A stretch of DNA of 64,000 nucleotides from Oscheius tipulae. Lineage: Eukaryota; Nematoda; Chromadorea; Rhabditida; Rhabditidae. The stretch covers positions 5,022,001 through 5,086,000 of the forward strand of contig JASJZH010000006.1 of NCBI GenBank assembly GCA_037178975.1, read 5' to 3'. Position numbers and translations under genes: made by a program. How positions within the stretch are numbered: position 1 is the stretch's first letter; each line of letters starts with the position of its first letter. Below, piece after piece: positions 1 through 11,068 of the stretch. A model generated the notes under the pieces. The model was given only the letters and a program-made list of their open reading frames with translations, searched no databases and had not been told where the DNA came from.

Positions 1-3000
1 TCGATGTAGTCCTTCTTAGCGGGCAAGTACTTAACTAGTCTTGCCACAAAGATAAGGGCTCTTAAGAGTTCAATAAACAAAATATATGAAATGCGTTGTA
101 CCTATGGTGATCTGCCGGCTGGCATTCTACATCTCTAAGCCGCCGCTTGCACAAGTCCATCAGATCTTCAACTCTCAGCAGACGATCACGATTATCGGCA
201 TGAAAGCGCTATAAAGGGATTAGGAGAAAAGGCCGCAAGAACCTGAAGATAGTCCATTGGGAGAGACTCTTGGTATTCAATCAAATACTGAGTGAGATCG
301 ATGTCGTCTAGTTCTGCTGAATGCATCTCGGAGTCCTCGGAACAGAGATAGCTAAGCTTGGCGAGGGAAACAAAGACCTGAAACATGATTTGTATCAAAA
401 CTGACGTTGAGGCACCTTTTGTCTGACCAAAGTGTTGCTTTTCTTTTCAGACTCCATCAGCAGTGTCTTGGCAGCATCCGAGTACTGGTCTTGTCTTAGC
501 TCTCGTCTCCAGCGGATATGATCTAATGTAGCAATAAATCTGTCAGCATTCTCTCCTTTCTGGTCTAGCAGATCAGTGTACATCTCTTAAAACAGAGTTG
601 AAATAAGTTCAAACAATGATTACCTTTTCTGTTTAAATAATTGAAGTAGTACTCCTCGAAGTTCTCGTTGGCATATTTCGCTTTATAGCGTTCCAATGCT
701 TCATCGTCGCCTTTCTCCAAGCAAATACGACAAACAATGTTGAAATCCTTGTGAAGCTCTGCAAGTTCCAGAGCCAGACGTTCTTCTCCCATTTTGTAGA
801 GTTCACGAAGAATTGGGTGACCGTCAGGTCTCGTCGGTGATTCAGTGAAGTTGAAGTTCAGTAGTCTGCAACACTAAAATGACCGGATAACGAATATGAA
901 CCGACCTTGTGATAAGTTGAACGAATTTCAATTTCTCGTTTGGATTGAAAGTTTCTTCTGTGAGTTGTTGAATTAGAAGAACACCCTGGAAGTTGACATT
1001 AAAACAAGCATGAAGCAAAACTAACCATGTTGGTGTATGCGTCGACAAACTTGCTTGTCCAGCGCAGGCCATCAGTTGCTACAGGTAGTGGTGTCTTACT
1101 TTTTCGCCACATTTTGATTGCTTGTGCAATTTCGAGCAGTAATTCGGCAGAGTAGGACAACATTTCGAAGCGATGAGAGGGCTCCTTAAAAACTCCTTCT
1201 TCTAGAAGTTCGCGACACAAGTTCACTCCACTAACTGGGCCCAGGTGTAGTAGATTAAACTGAAAACACGTTTGAAATGTTGTTCAATAATAATTCACCT
1301 TGTAAGCAAGGAATTGACCATCCTCTCGGAAACGAAGTTCCTTTGCTATTTGGAAGCCCAGGTGGCGGAGTATATCCGCATGCTCGGTGTCATTGTTTTT
1401 CCATTTGTGAATGGCTATCAAGACGCTGATTCTTTCGTATAACTGAACTTCTTGTTTAGCCTCCAACAATTATGGTTGCATACCTCTGCGAGTATTTCCC
1501 TCCCTGACATGGATATTTCCAGGCTCGGGTTGACAATGTGCACATTGAAAACAGCGCTAAGTGTCTCGTTGTGCTTCAGAAAGAGGACGAAGTAGTCGAG
1601 GAACTTTTTCTTCTCGAGCAGTTGACCCTCGACGTCCATGTAGTCGGCTGAAAAGATTTGCAAAAAGTAGCATTGTTTCTAACCAAGCTCCTCAAAAAAA
1701 CTCCAAACAAAATCGTGGACAAGTTGAAGAAGATCACTAGCCGAGAGTTTAGCGAGAGAGTGAGCGATTTTCGTAGATTTGTTGATATCTTTGTCGCAGA
1801 ACTCTACGAATGCTTTGTAGAGATCCATTCCTTCTGGATTTCCTTCCGGCATAGGCAGATTCGACACGACGTCAAAGATGTTCACGTCATCTGATTGATA
1901 GTTTTCGAACCCTCTGAGACAACAGATATTCTAAAAGAAACATCTCTTACTTTGGTAATAGCCTCAGTGCTGCGGTTTTCACATCTCCTGTCATTACGTA
2001 GCAAAAGGTGCTGTCAGTCCCATAACCAATGAGCTGTTTCCCGGAGCTGATCATGTACGTCTTCACAAATGGAATTTCCACGTTTTTCGAGAGATCGTCC
2101 GGCAGATAGAGTGATTGAACTGTAAGAAGTAACTGAAACGTTTAACTTAATTCTCACCGAAACAAGGATGGATAACGAAGACTCCATCAGTTTTATAAAG
2201 AGATGAAGCTAGAGATGTTTCTCGCGGGATGCGAAGACGGACATGGTGCAGATAGGTTGCTTCATTTGACGTCTGTACACATATGAAATTAGAATAGAAT
2301 AAGAGGATACTTACATCAAACAATTCGGTGATTTCGGCGTTTCCCTTTATTTCTTGGAAGTAGGACACACTTGGTACTCCGTAGTCTAGTTTATTCAAAT
2401 AGGCTGTAAATGGCGAATTGTTAGCGTTGAAGTGAATACTAACATATGAAGAGGGATACGGTGTTGTTCCCAGAATAATAGCCTGCAAGCAGTACCAAAA
2501 CTCCTTGACGAAAAGCTTGCACATCAAGGCCGACAGCAGTCACGTCCGGTTTTATTACTTTGTCTCTTTTCTGAAAACCAAACCTTTTTAACTATTTATA
2601 ACACAAGTTGGTCTACCGGCCCTTCGGGGTATCATGTCCGTCTTCGCATCCCGTGAGAAACACCTCTAGCTTCATTTCTTTATAAGACTGATGGAGCCGT
2701 TATTCATCCTTGTTTCGGTGAGCATTAAGTTATACGTTTCTGTTACTTCTTTCAGTTCAATCACTCTATCTGCCGGACGATCACTGGAAGTCCTATTTGT
2801 GAAGACGCATAGACTAACTTATCCGTTTCCCAGTAAAATTATTACTAAAGACTGTTTATCGCAAAGTAAGGCAGCGCACCTTTGGAACATTTTGTGTGCT
2901 AGTTTTATCTGTGCTATATAGAGAAAGAGAATATACTCTGACGCGTTTTATTCAGGAATTTGGGTTTAGAACGATGATTCCGATCATAGAATAACCTCTG

Positions 3001-5270
3001 TCGTGGCTTTATCATATAAGTTTGAGTGTTTGTTGATGAGAAAAATTTGATCTTAGTTGACCTATCTATATGTCTGTTTTTATTTCTCTGTTTCCTAGCT
3101 CCCTCCGCTAAAGTCTGCTCTCTAGGAATCTCCAACTCTTCCTCTCTATTACCTAGTTTTGTCCCTATGGTTCTTTAACCCCTGTCTATCGATTTATCGG
3201 TTCTTCAACCTCTTGGTCTTCATGCCAATATGTCTTCTTCATTTTATGTCAGTCTCTCCCTTCTTTTAGCTCAAACCTGCCACCTTGTCCATTTCTAAAC
3301 TGTAAACCTGACAACTCGTAATCCTTGGAACCGCTTCTTCACCAACGACCTACTTCTTGTCATCTGAACTTGTTCACTTCTTCTCATATAAATACTAATT
3401 CTCATTTTGGTAACATGTCCATTGGTTATCCTCTAGAGCTACTTCCAATCGTATCAGCCTGTCCACTTCTTGTCTGTTGAGGCCACGTCTTAGTAGCTTT
3501 CAAATCTTCCTGTCCAACTAGCCTTTTTCAACCTGTAAATTTTTCGAACCCACTTCTATACCTGTCACCTTGTCCGATTCCCTATCACGTCACCCCTCCA
3601 TTCTCTTATCCTAAGAACCATATGTCACCTTGTCTCTGCTATCCTTTGAACCCATCTCTAATCCTGTAACCCTCTTCATTCTCTTATCCTATGAACCCAC
3701 TTTTTCCCTTTTGACTTCTCCACTTTCTTATTATGTCTTACTGTACCCTTTGAACCCATGTTTTGTTCATTCATTTAGTAGTCTGTACCCCATTACTTAT
3801 CCTTTTAACCACGTACCATATTTCTCTATTCTTAAATCTCCCCTTCTGTCTGTCAAAAACCTTTGCTCATCGAACTCTACAAAATTTCACTACACTGATC
3901 TTATAAGGGAGCGATTTGCTTCGGTGCGGAGTCGAACCCAAGACGCATGGGACGCGCGCGCTAACGGCGACGGCGCTTCTTAGCAATACACTAACTTTTG
4001 CGCTAATTCTTGGAAGCTTTGTAACTTTGTACATTGTAGGGATACCCTAAGTATTATTATAAATTATTACTCAGCTCAAAATTCTCTACAAAATGGTACT
4101 TTACAAAAATTTTGGCCCCGGGCGGAATCCGAACACCCGGTCCTCGCGTCCAACCCCGTACTGTCTACAATTGGCTACCCACAGACTTTCGACTGACAGA
4201 GACGCGCGGACAGTTTAAAATAGATTAACAAACCTGGAAGTGTGCAGCCAGACGAGAACCAAACAGTTGTTTTGTTTCAACTGACCATACACTCGATTTG
4301 TTTGCCACATCATAGGCTAATAGAAGATTGCTTCCAACGGTGACGACCAGAGCGTCTTGATTCTGAACAAGAATTTGCTAGAACGTAACATATTTTCTCT
4401 ACCTCTTCCTCGATATCTTCAATTTCTTCTCCTTCTCTCCAGTAGAGAACACTAGCGTTGACCTGAGTTGGGTTGGATCCAGCTCCTGATCCGAAAAACA
4501 GGTTAGTCAGCTTTCCGGTGAAACCTTTTCCTTCACGAGCACCGATCTGAGAGGCCTGTTCTATAGAAAGTAAAATCGACTACCAGATCCACAGAGCACT
4601 GTCCATCCGGAGAGATACTGAGAGCGAAGACGGATCCGAACGTGGTGACAAGCAGGAACACAGTTGGCCCAACTGAATGTGCAGAAGATTAGTTATTCAG
4701 CTTAGCTTACGGTCAGATTCCATGTCTAATAGATGCAAATTTTGTATGATTTCGTGGTTGATGCTGAGGTTGGCATCTAGATGCTTGTCCTTTGTGTAGT
4801 CCGGCCAAAGACGAACGTTTCCTTCTCTCGAGATGACAACGACCGATGGCTCAAGGCGGCCTTTTTCTTAACTCAACAGTTCGAAAAAATATGGAAAAGC
4901 CCACCTTTTTCAAAGACCTTGATCAGCTGAGCCGAATAGGTGAATCCAGAAGATGGCAGTCGAAGATGAGAGACACGTTTTTTGTTTTGGATAATGAGCT
5001 CGTGCTAAGAAACTTTGTTTAAGGAATGTTAAAATGCACCTGGTTCTTGAAGTTCCACACATAAGCATTCTGCCGCGAAACGACCCAGCAAAAATTGTCA
5101 CTATAAGTTGCATAGTCTAGAGGTAGATCGATATCAGCTAAAACCACAAGATATTTGGAGCAAAACGAAATATTACTCGTCATAAGAGCTTCTTTGACAA
5201 TAGCAGGTATAGCGAAATGCTGATTATCTAGAATGAGATCCAAGTCTTCCGGAGTGAGAGATCGGTTCAT
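1..5270 (-). CDS. npp-15: Nuclear pore protein Nup133 (partial, C-terminus beyond window)
   Basis: Scaffold nucleoporin of the Y (Nup107-160) complex, acting at the nuclear envelope. The start at 5270 lies just after a ttttag acceptor. Exon 1 carries the propeller start (IPAIVKEALM ... CWVVSRQNAYVWNF). It splices over a 35-bp intron (5005-5039) to LRLPSSGFTYSAQLIKVF, then near 4700-4860 to SVVVISREGNVRLWPDYTKD, all typical of the Nup133 beta-propeller. The distal exons encode the alpha-helical domain: YKAKYANENFEEYYFNYLNR near 620-700, ENADRFIATLDHIRWRRELR near 480-560 and VSLAKLSYLCSED near 340-380. These match Nup133 family blocks in order. Introns are short except the one at 2571-4233 (1663 bp), which is full of repeats. 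The coding frame appears intact across the parts read. The stop codon lies outside the window. Identification is firm; some middle exons were not individually traced. Confidence 0.93.
2633..2811 (+). pseudogene. Inverted partial duplicate of Nup133 exon-intron-exon
   Basis: The + strand here closely matches the reverse complement of about 2056-2245. It covers the end of one Nup133 exon, its short intron (gtgagcattaagtt..., ending tttcag) and the start of the next exon. Because the intron is retained, this is a DNA-level duplication, not a retrocopy. Scattered substitutions and a diverged 3' end (from about 2785) show that it is not very recent. It starts right after the GC hairpin at 2618-2630. 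The two arms are separated by about 390 bp, so the locus could form a long hairpin. Confidence 0.9.
3100..3870. repeat. Degenerate pyrimidine-rich minisatellite, block 1
   Basis: Strongly pyrimidine-biased + strand with recurring short units of the kind ctttgaaccca, separated by cttct/ctgtcacc-like spacers, for example near 3645, 3690 and 3750. Units are diverged, so no exact period can be given. A similar block lies at 5600-6000. Confidence 0.6.
3900..4230 (-). repeat. tRNA-like (SINE-like) segments
   Basis: On the minus strand, 3928-3938 reads GGTTCGACTCC, a perfect RNA polymerase III B-box, with a GC-rich region upstream resembling an eroded tRNA body. A second B-box-like string (gtgttcggattcc) lies at 4124-4140. 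Neither region folds into a convincing full cloverleaf by eye, so these look like tRNA-derived SINE heads, not functional tRNAs. The tail at 4196-4228 (gacgcgcggacagtttaaaa) recurs at 6218-6250. Confidence 0.45.
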
Positions 5271-5559
5271 TCTAAAATGAGAATATTTTTTTAAACAGAG
5301 CAGGAAGACGAATTGATAAACTTCCTAATGTCGATTCAAATACCGAATATAAAGCGTTCTCGCCCTACGCGGTCGTGGTTAAACAGCGGTCAGGGTAAGA
5401 CTAATTTACTTAGGACGCAGAACTGTTGTGAATACAAACCGAAAACGTTTTTAGGTACTAGTCATTGTAGATGATAACGTTAAAAATTGAACACACAAAC
5501 ATAATTATGACGGTTTATGAAGAACTGTTTTGGCCTTTCATGAGATTGATATAATATGA

Positions 5560-6030
5560 TACAAGTTAGGCTATGCCCCTTCGGGGCTTATTAAACCCTA
5601 TACCCACTCATAGAAACCACTTAGTTTTCACTCTTTGAATCCTCTCCCATTTCATTGAGTCCACTTCTCATTCTTTGAACAGACTCTTACATTTTAAATC
5701 CTCTTCCTCTCCTCTCCCACAACCCTCTTCCCACTCATCGAGCCCATTTCCATTTCCTTTGAACCTACTTCTTAGTTTTGAGCCGACTTCCGACACTTTT
5801 AACCTACTATTATATGCTTCCCATCCTGTTAACACATTTCCCATCGTTTGATCCCATTTTCGAACCTTTGAACCCACTTACCTTTTTTCTAACCCACTTC
5901 CTATATCTGAACTCACTATCCATCCTTTGAACTCACTTCTTTGAACAGATTCTCTTACCCATGAACCTACTTTCCATCCCTAAATCCAACTTCCTATCCA
6001 GTTAATGCTATCGCCCCTAGAAGGGCTTAA
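5560..6030. repeat. Hairpin-flanked minisatellite, block 2
   Basis: GC hairpin gccccttcggggc at 5575-5587, preceded by acaagttaggctat. A second related hairpin, gcccctagaagggc, lies at 6013-6026, preceded by gttaatgctat. Between them is pyrimidine-rich sequence with repeated tttgaaccyact units, like block 1. The left hairpin and its flank resemble 2605-2630 (cacaagttggtctaccggcccttcggggt), so one dispersed repeat family accounts for both sites. Confidence 0.65.
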
Positions 6031-6313
6031 TGACAGTTATAACTTGGGCCTGGTCTTCCTTCTTACTTCAACCCGCCCGCAAGTTTAGCTCCTGTCGAAA
6101 TATCATGACAGAAGCAACATTCTCCCAACGCAACTATCTCTCAAACTGACTTGACTTGCCAACGTGTGCGTACAAAGGAATGCACTCTAATTGCAATAAT
6201 GGCATCAGACACGCACATACACAGACGCGTGGACAATTTAAAACAGATAATACCGAATGTTTAAACACTCAATGATTATTGCAAAGAAATTGATACAATG
6301 TTTGTAGTAGATC

Positions 6314-7000
6314 TTGAGCTTACTTGATAGCCAAACAGTTGAACGTTTCCCAAATTCGTTTTGAAGGCTGCTACAGAACCTTTAACTTTCCGGTGCTGAA
6401 TTAAAACATGTACTACTTACTTGGAACCGTAATCGTTGTTTGAACCATAGGGAGTACAATTTCTGTGTTTCAACTGAAGCATAGCTGCAGCCACGCATTC
6501 TTTGGAACTGGGCATTATCAATTCTTAAAAACTTGCTTTTCATAAGAAACTCATATACGGTGTATCTGGAGAAGCAAGTATATATCCATCCTATTCGTTT
6601 CATTTCTAGCCATTCATAAAGTTTTGTGATTATCTCCAGATCTTTATTCACTTGAAGTTCAACATCATTGTTCGATTCTTTTTGAGGAGGAATGTAGTTC
6701 GCACATACAACAGCTCGTATACCAAGGGGAACCTCAGAACAGACCTCATATCTGACACAATAAAGATTTGCGCGGAAAAAACCCACCTTCCTTTCAGATG
6801 ACCTGCCCGTTAAATGCTAGACTCAAACACAGGATCATAAAAATTGTCCAGAATTGCATCATTCCTAAAAACGACTTCGAAAATGGTCGAAGCGTTGCAC
6901 GTGTATGCCCAAAGAAAGTTCCTATTGGCAAGGACCGATTGCACCTTTAATCCAAATTTCACATGGCCCAACGGTGTAAGATTTGATCCTTACAATGTCA
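6314..7000 (-). pseudogene. Decayed NPL4 (Cdc48/p97 cofactor) fragment
   Basis: NPL4 pairs with UFD1 to bring ubiquitylated substrates to Cdc48/p97. On the minus strand the inactive MPN-type core is recognisable: RYEVCSEVPLGIRAVVCANY, then IPPQ, KRIGWIYT, and after a 21-25 bp intron GNVQLFGYQ, all in family order. The upstream part (FRNDAILDNFYDP, near 6830) is in a different frame from the downstream part (HLTGRSSERKVGFF), with no usable intron between them. The fragment ends abruptly after GYQ near 6325. It lacks a start, the complete N-terminal UBX-like and zinc-finger regions and the C-terminal region. I read it as a truncated, frameshifted duplicate that kept an intron. Confidence 0.75.
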
Positions 7001-7294
7001 ATAACAGACTGTTTTGCAAAACTAAAGCGGTCCGGAGGTGAGCCACTGAGCCAGAGGTGTCTCCCTTTTATGGGAATGGAACAATTCATGACTAGTGATT
7101 TGTTCCAACATGAGCTGAATTGACCGATTCGTATTTAATCATTGCACTTTAAGTAACACACAAGGCACGGTTAATACAAAGAGAAACAAGTATGACATGC
7201 ATTTTTGGGTATAAAAAAGTTATGGGAAACAAGGTGAAGATTGAATATTGAGCAAAATAGATCCAAAGAAATGAAATGCTGTGAAAAACGTCTA

Positions 7295-10200
7295 CTAAGC
7301 CCAGCCTCCAGTGAGCTGATGGAAGAGCTCTTCGTTCATGGACTGATTCTGTTCCTTGCTTCTCATCGATAGGAAAATGTAGCCTCCAATGAATTCGTGA
7401 ACAATCTGTAAAAACACGTTGGGCATTTTGCTTTGGAGATCTCACCTTGCAATCAGCGGACAGTGGCTTGAACTCGATATCTTCATCTTCGAATTGTACT
7501 TTTAGATGCCTGATTTCCCAGTTGACATGCCACTTCTTCATGTTGGTGAAACGCCAAGTCTTGAGATTCTCTCCGTTGTCGGGGTTCATCTTCACGAGAC
7601 GATTGTGGGCAACACCTATATAGGAGGGTATGAACACAACTAAAATGAACACACCGAGCAGATCCGGTTTTCTGTTTCCGGCGAATCGGACGATGAAATA
7701 GTGCATGCCATGCTCAGGAAGGGCCTGCCAAGCTCTAAAATATAGTACGTAGCATGTATTTTTGGATTTGTTTACCTGATGTATTGGAGCTTGGCATCGG
7801 TTGACGTCAGCTGGCGGACATTGGCGTGGGCGTCAGAGACCCTCTGCTGCAGCTGGAAACAACTGTTCAGTTAGCTTTACTTTAGTCGAGGAAGTCTCGA
7901 GTGGCAAAAACTGACCGCTTGCTTGCTGCGAGCTCTTCGGACATATCGCGAAGATACATACTCGTCCACGTTGAAGTCATTTGGCAGTTTAACGACCTGT
8001 CCCTTTCTGGAGTGTCCATTCTCGCGACCATTGGCTGAAACAAATGCCCTTGACTGAACAAAAAAGTGATTACCAGCTGTCTGCATCCTGAGAAGACTCT
8101 TAATACTGTCAACTTCGTGCTGGTATGAGGCATCAGCCATCGATTTTCCTCTCGATGCCAATCGACAGGCTGCCATCCATCGGGCGTATTGGTGCTCGGT
8201 GTCGCATTTTAGGACAAAGTCAGTCATTCCCTCAGCAGTAGGCAACAGAAGTTTGATGTGGTACTTGCCTTGAGATACAGACACGTCTGGACTGACTTCG
8301 CATCCTGCAAATCCATGATTCAATTCCAAAACAGCCAAGTAAAGTACCCTTCAGGGAAAAGTGACCGAGGGGCGCTCCATTGACATCTTTGGCGCTGGTG
8401 TGGTAAGTGAGGAAGAGGTCACGGAAAGAGAAGAAGGCTCTCTTGAATCCCTTGAATGCTGCCAACTTCTTCGGTCTGAAAGTAACTGATTACTTTTTCT
8501 ACTGGAAGACACACTTCATGTACTTCAAGTAGTCAGCTAGCTCAGGCACTTGGAGGAGATCAGCATGTCTGGCAGTGAGAATGTTCGTGTCCAGATTTCT
8601 CTCCAGCTCGTCCAGCATCAGATCGACGTCATCCTTGCCCGATTCTTCCGGTTCGGGAGAATCTCTAGCCAGCGTCGCTTGCAGTTGAAGAGCAGCAAAA
8701 AGCGTGGCCTCCTCTTCAGTATGATCAAACTCTTCCAGCAAAATGGACCATTTGGCTTGTTCATAGAGTTGATTGATACGGACAGGGTCGTACTAAAGGG
8801 GAAATATAACTTTGACAGTTGTTCAGCTTACCTTGGAATTCAAATCGTAGAAGGACATGTACTTGAAGCGGAGCAAGACGATGTCTCCTTCAAAAACACC
8901 TTGTTCCATTAAGGATCTGCTGGAATCGAGCCATCCTCTGTTCAAGGCAGCCTTGTCGGCAAAGTTCTGTGGACGGAAAACGGGAGTGTCCCTGTTAGCT
9001 ACAATCCTTGGAGAGTGAACAAGAGCCATGTCGAACTCTTCCCTCTCGAGTCCCTCGCAGAAGCTGACACTGGGCATGATGGGATTTCGACCAATTGTTC
9101 CACTGTACTGAAACAATACAAATAAATAAATTTAAATGTTAATACTAACCGCCCCAGGGCTTGGAGAGGCTCCACGAGGCAGGGTTCCGTGTCTGGGAAG
9201 GGTACCCATTTCATGGGCATTGAAAATGTGACCACTGGTAGAAAGAGCGGGAGACTGTTGTCTTCTTCTGTCCAAATTTGACTGTGATGCGAAAATAGGA
9301 GTAGCTTTTCTGAGGGTCATGGGTCCAACAGATTCCTGTAAGAGAAAATGTAAAGCGTAAATAGAAATTTACTTGCCTCTCCGGGTCGGATGGGTTGAGG
9401 GCTATCATAATCAGCATTGGCTCCCTTCCTCAGAAGATCTGGTGAAATATAACTAAATATTGGATTTGAATTCAGTTTATGTCGTATCCAACCGTTTCAA
9501 ACTGAGCTCTTCCGAGTAGCGAATTCCCAAATCTCGGCACAATTTCGACGTGGCTCGTTGGACATTGACGGAAAAGTCAAGTCTGGCGTCGATCATCTGG
9601 TTGTCAGGCAATTGCACTCTAGAACGGTCTACTTTTCAAAAACAGTACTTTAAAGCGAACCTGACGTCCTTGTGCATTGGTGTGAACTCAAGCTTGGTGT
9701 CGGCAGTGATTCCGTTCTGATCCATTGTGGACCGAGTATGTTGAAGCCATCTGCGCTTTTCTGGCCACCAAAGTAGATGGTCTGACCAATCCTTCTGGAT
9801 ATCTGTAAATAAGCTACTTCATAAAAGCAAGACCAGAGCACTCTTGTGCATTCCATTAATGGGCAATTGAGCCTTGTCCAAGGGTTTAACGGCTTTTACG
9901 AACAAAAGCTACTTGCAAAAGGCGCGAAAGTGAACGATCCGTTTGAAAAATTGGCCCGTCTTAGCCTCAAACCCACAGAGAGTGCAATTTCACACGCAAG
10001 CCGCCTAATTTGCCAGTACCCAACGATGATTTGCCCCTGTCTCTGGGGAAGAAAGGACGGACAGAGATTCTCAGCTATTTGGAATACGCTGTTAGTACGC
10101 AAGCTCAAATGAGGTACATTGGAGGAGGCCCGCGTAGCGGCTGATTTGAAGAATGTTCCAGTTCGTTCAAGTGCTTAAGATCCTTCTCATTCATTTATCA

Positions 10201-11068
10201 TGAATGGAGGTCTGATCATCGGTTCGGCAGCTACGCTAATTATGACCACCGCTGCCGACATATTTCGGTGCTCACCCTATAATTTGACCAGTGAGACGGA
10301 CCTACGACGACGGCTATTATTTGTCTCGCACCGCTTGCAGCTTGGCATACAATAGGAATATGTGTTCGACCCCGTAATCGCTCTAGCTTGTTATTTCCTG
10401 TCAGACTAATGTGGGTGGATTGTTTCGTACATTTCTGGGAATGTTTTGCCTCTGCGAGTCTTGTGGGACGTCAGTTTCTAGACTAAACAAGTGAGTCATC
10501 GATCGATAAGGGCTCGGCAAAAGTGTACGTTTTGTGGATGTCGCCAATTTTCCCACGGCCCCTTAACACTTTTTACGGCAGTTCTTATGCTAGCACGAAT
10601 GACAGGGTTCTTTTGTCTTGGGCATGTGAGCCAGCAATTCTCAGCCCTCGCTTTCTCTTGTTGTAAAGAAGAGGCGGCAGTGATCAGACCCAGGGGTGGC
10701 TCAGGGACTCTGTCAATAACCCATTGCAGAAAAGAAACAATAAACTATTTGGGGCCAAAGATGCAAAAAACGACAAAACTCACCACCGACTTCGGCGACG
10801 ACGTCCAACATGAGACCTCCGATGTGTCTATCGCCACGGACGACCACGCTCCTGAAAGAAAAGCCTGGATATTTGATAGTTATGATAATTGCGAGCACAA
10901 CTTTTTACACTAAAAGAAAACTGTTCCTTACAAAAGCAAAAACTAGGAGAGTTTCAAAGATTCAGTTTTTAAAGCAACAAACCTCTGGATGTTCAAGTCG
11001 GTGATGAGGGTGTTCAAGTTCCATGATCCATCTGGTGGAAGAGCTAGGTCTAAAACGAGATGGGACAT
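7295..11068 (-). CDS. unc-112: Kindlin / fermitin, UNC-112
   Basis: Cytoplasmic integrin co-activator that binds beta-integrin tails and works with PAT-4/ILK and PAT-6 in nematode muscle attachments. Exon 1 (start 11068) gives [19 protein letters not shown], and the F0 domain follows with [13 protein letters not shown] and [17 protein letters not shown]. After a 981-bp intron (9803-10783), the F1, F2 and F3 FERM lobes are in order. A pleckstrin homology domain is inserted in F2 ([20 protein letters not shown] ... [15 protein letters not shown], about 8140-8460). The F3 end reads [20 protein letters not shown] and finishes [12 protein letters not shown]-stop at 7295. All regions expected of the family are present with no obvious lesion. 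A cag acceptor lies 17 bp upstream of the ATG. Confidence 0.97.
9803..10783 (-). other. Large F0-domain intron of unc-112 with antisense ORF remnants
   Basis: This intron is an order of magnitude longer than its neighbours. On the + strand it holds a 9846-10112 reading frame ([20 protein letters not shown] ...). A second frame overlaps it (about 10010-10140), reading [20 protein letters not shown] and [20 protein letters not shown]. The two frames look like one protein segment broken by a frameshift. I do not recognise it. It may be a captured gene fragment or coincidence. Confidence 0.4.

Larger units (their letters stand above)
2571..4233 (-). repeat. Large repeat-filled intron of the Nup133 gene
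   Basis: The donor follows the exon ending AAHFQ (near 4234) and the acceptor is tttcag at 2571-2572. At 1663 bp it is some 30 times longer than its sister introns. It holds, in order on the + strand, a GC hairpin (2618-2630), an inverted copy of Nup133 exon/intron sequence (2633-2811), a degenerate pyrimidine-rich minisatellite (about 3100-3870) and two tRNA-like segments (about 3905-3985 and 4105-4205). This composition suggests one or more mobile element insertions. Confidence 0.8.

Noticed and set aside
7149-7706. 185-residue minus ORF treated as one protein
   Set aside because: It reads through two kindlin introns; the real gene is the spliced form ending HQLTGGWA at 7295.
8550-8912. 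120-residue + strand ORF
   Set aside because: Antisense shadow of the kindlin FERM coding exons.
10491-10913. 140-residue + strand ORF
   Set aside because: It overlaps the antisense of a confident kindlin exon and its intron, has no recognisable domain and no splice support.
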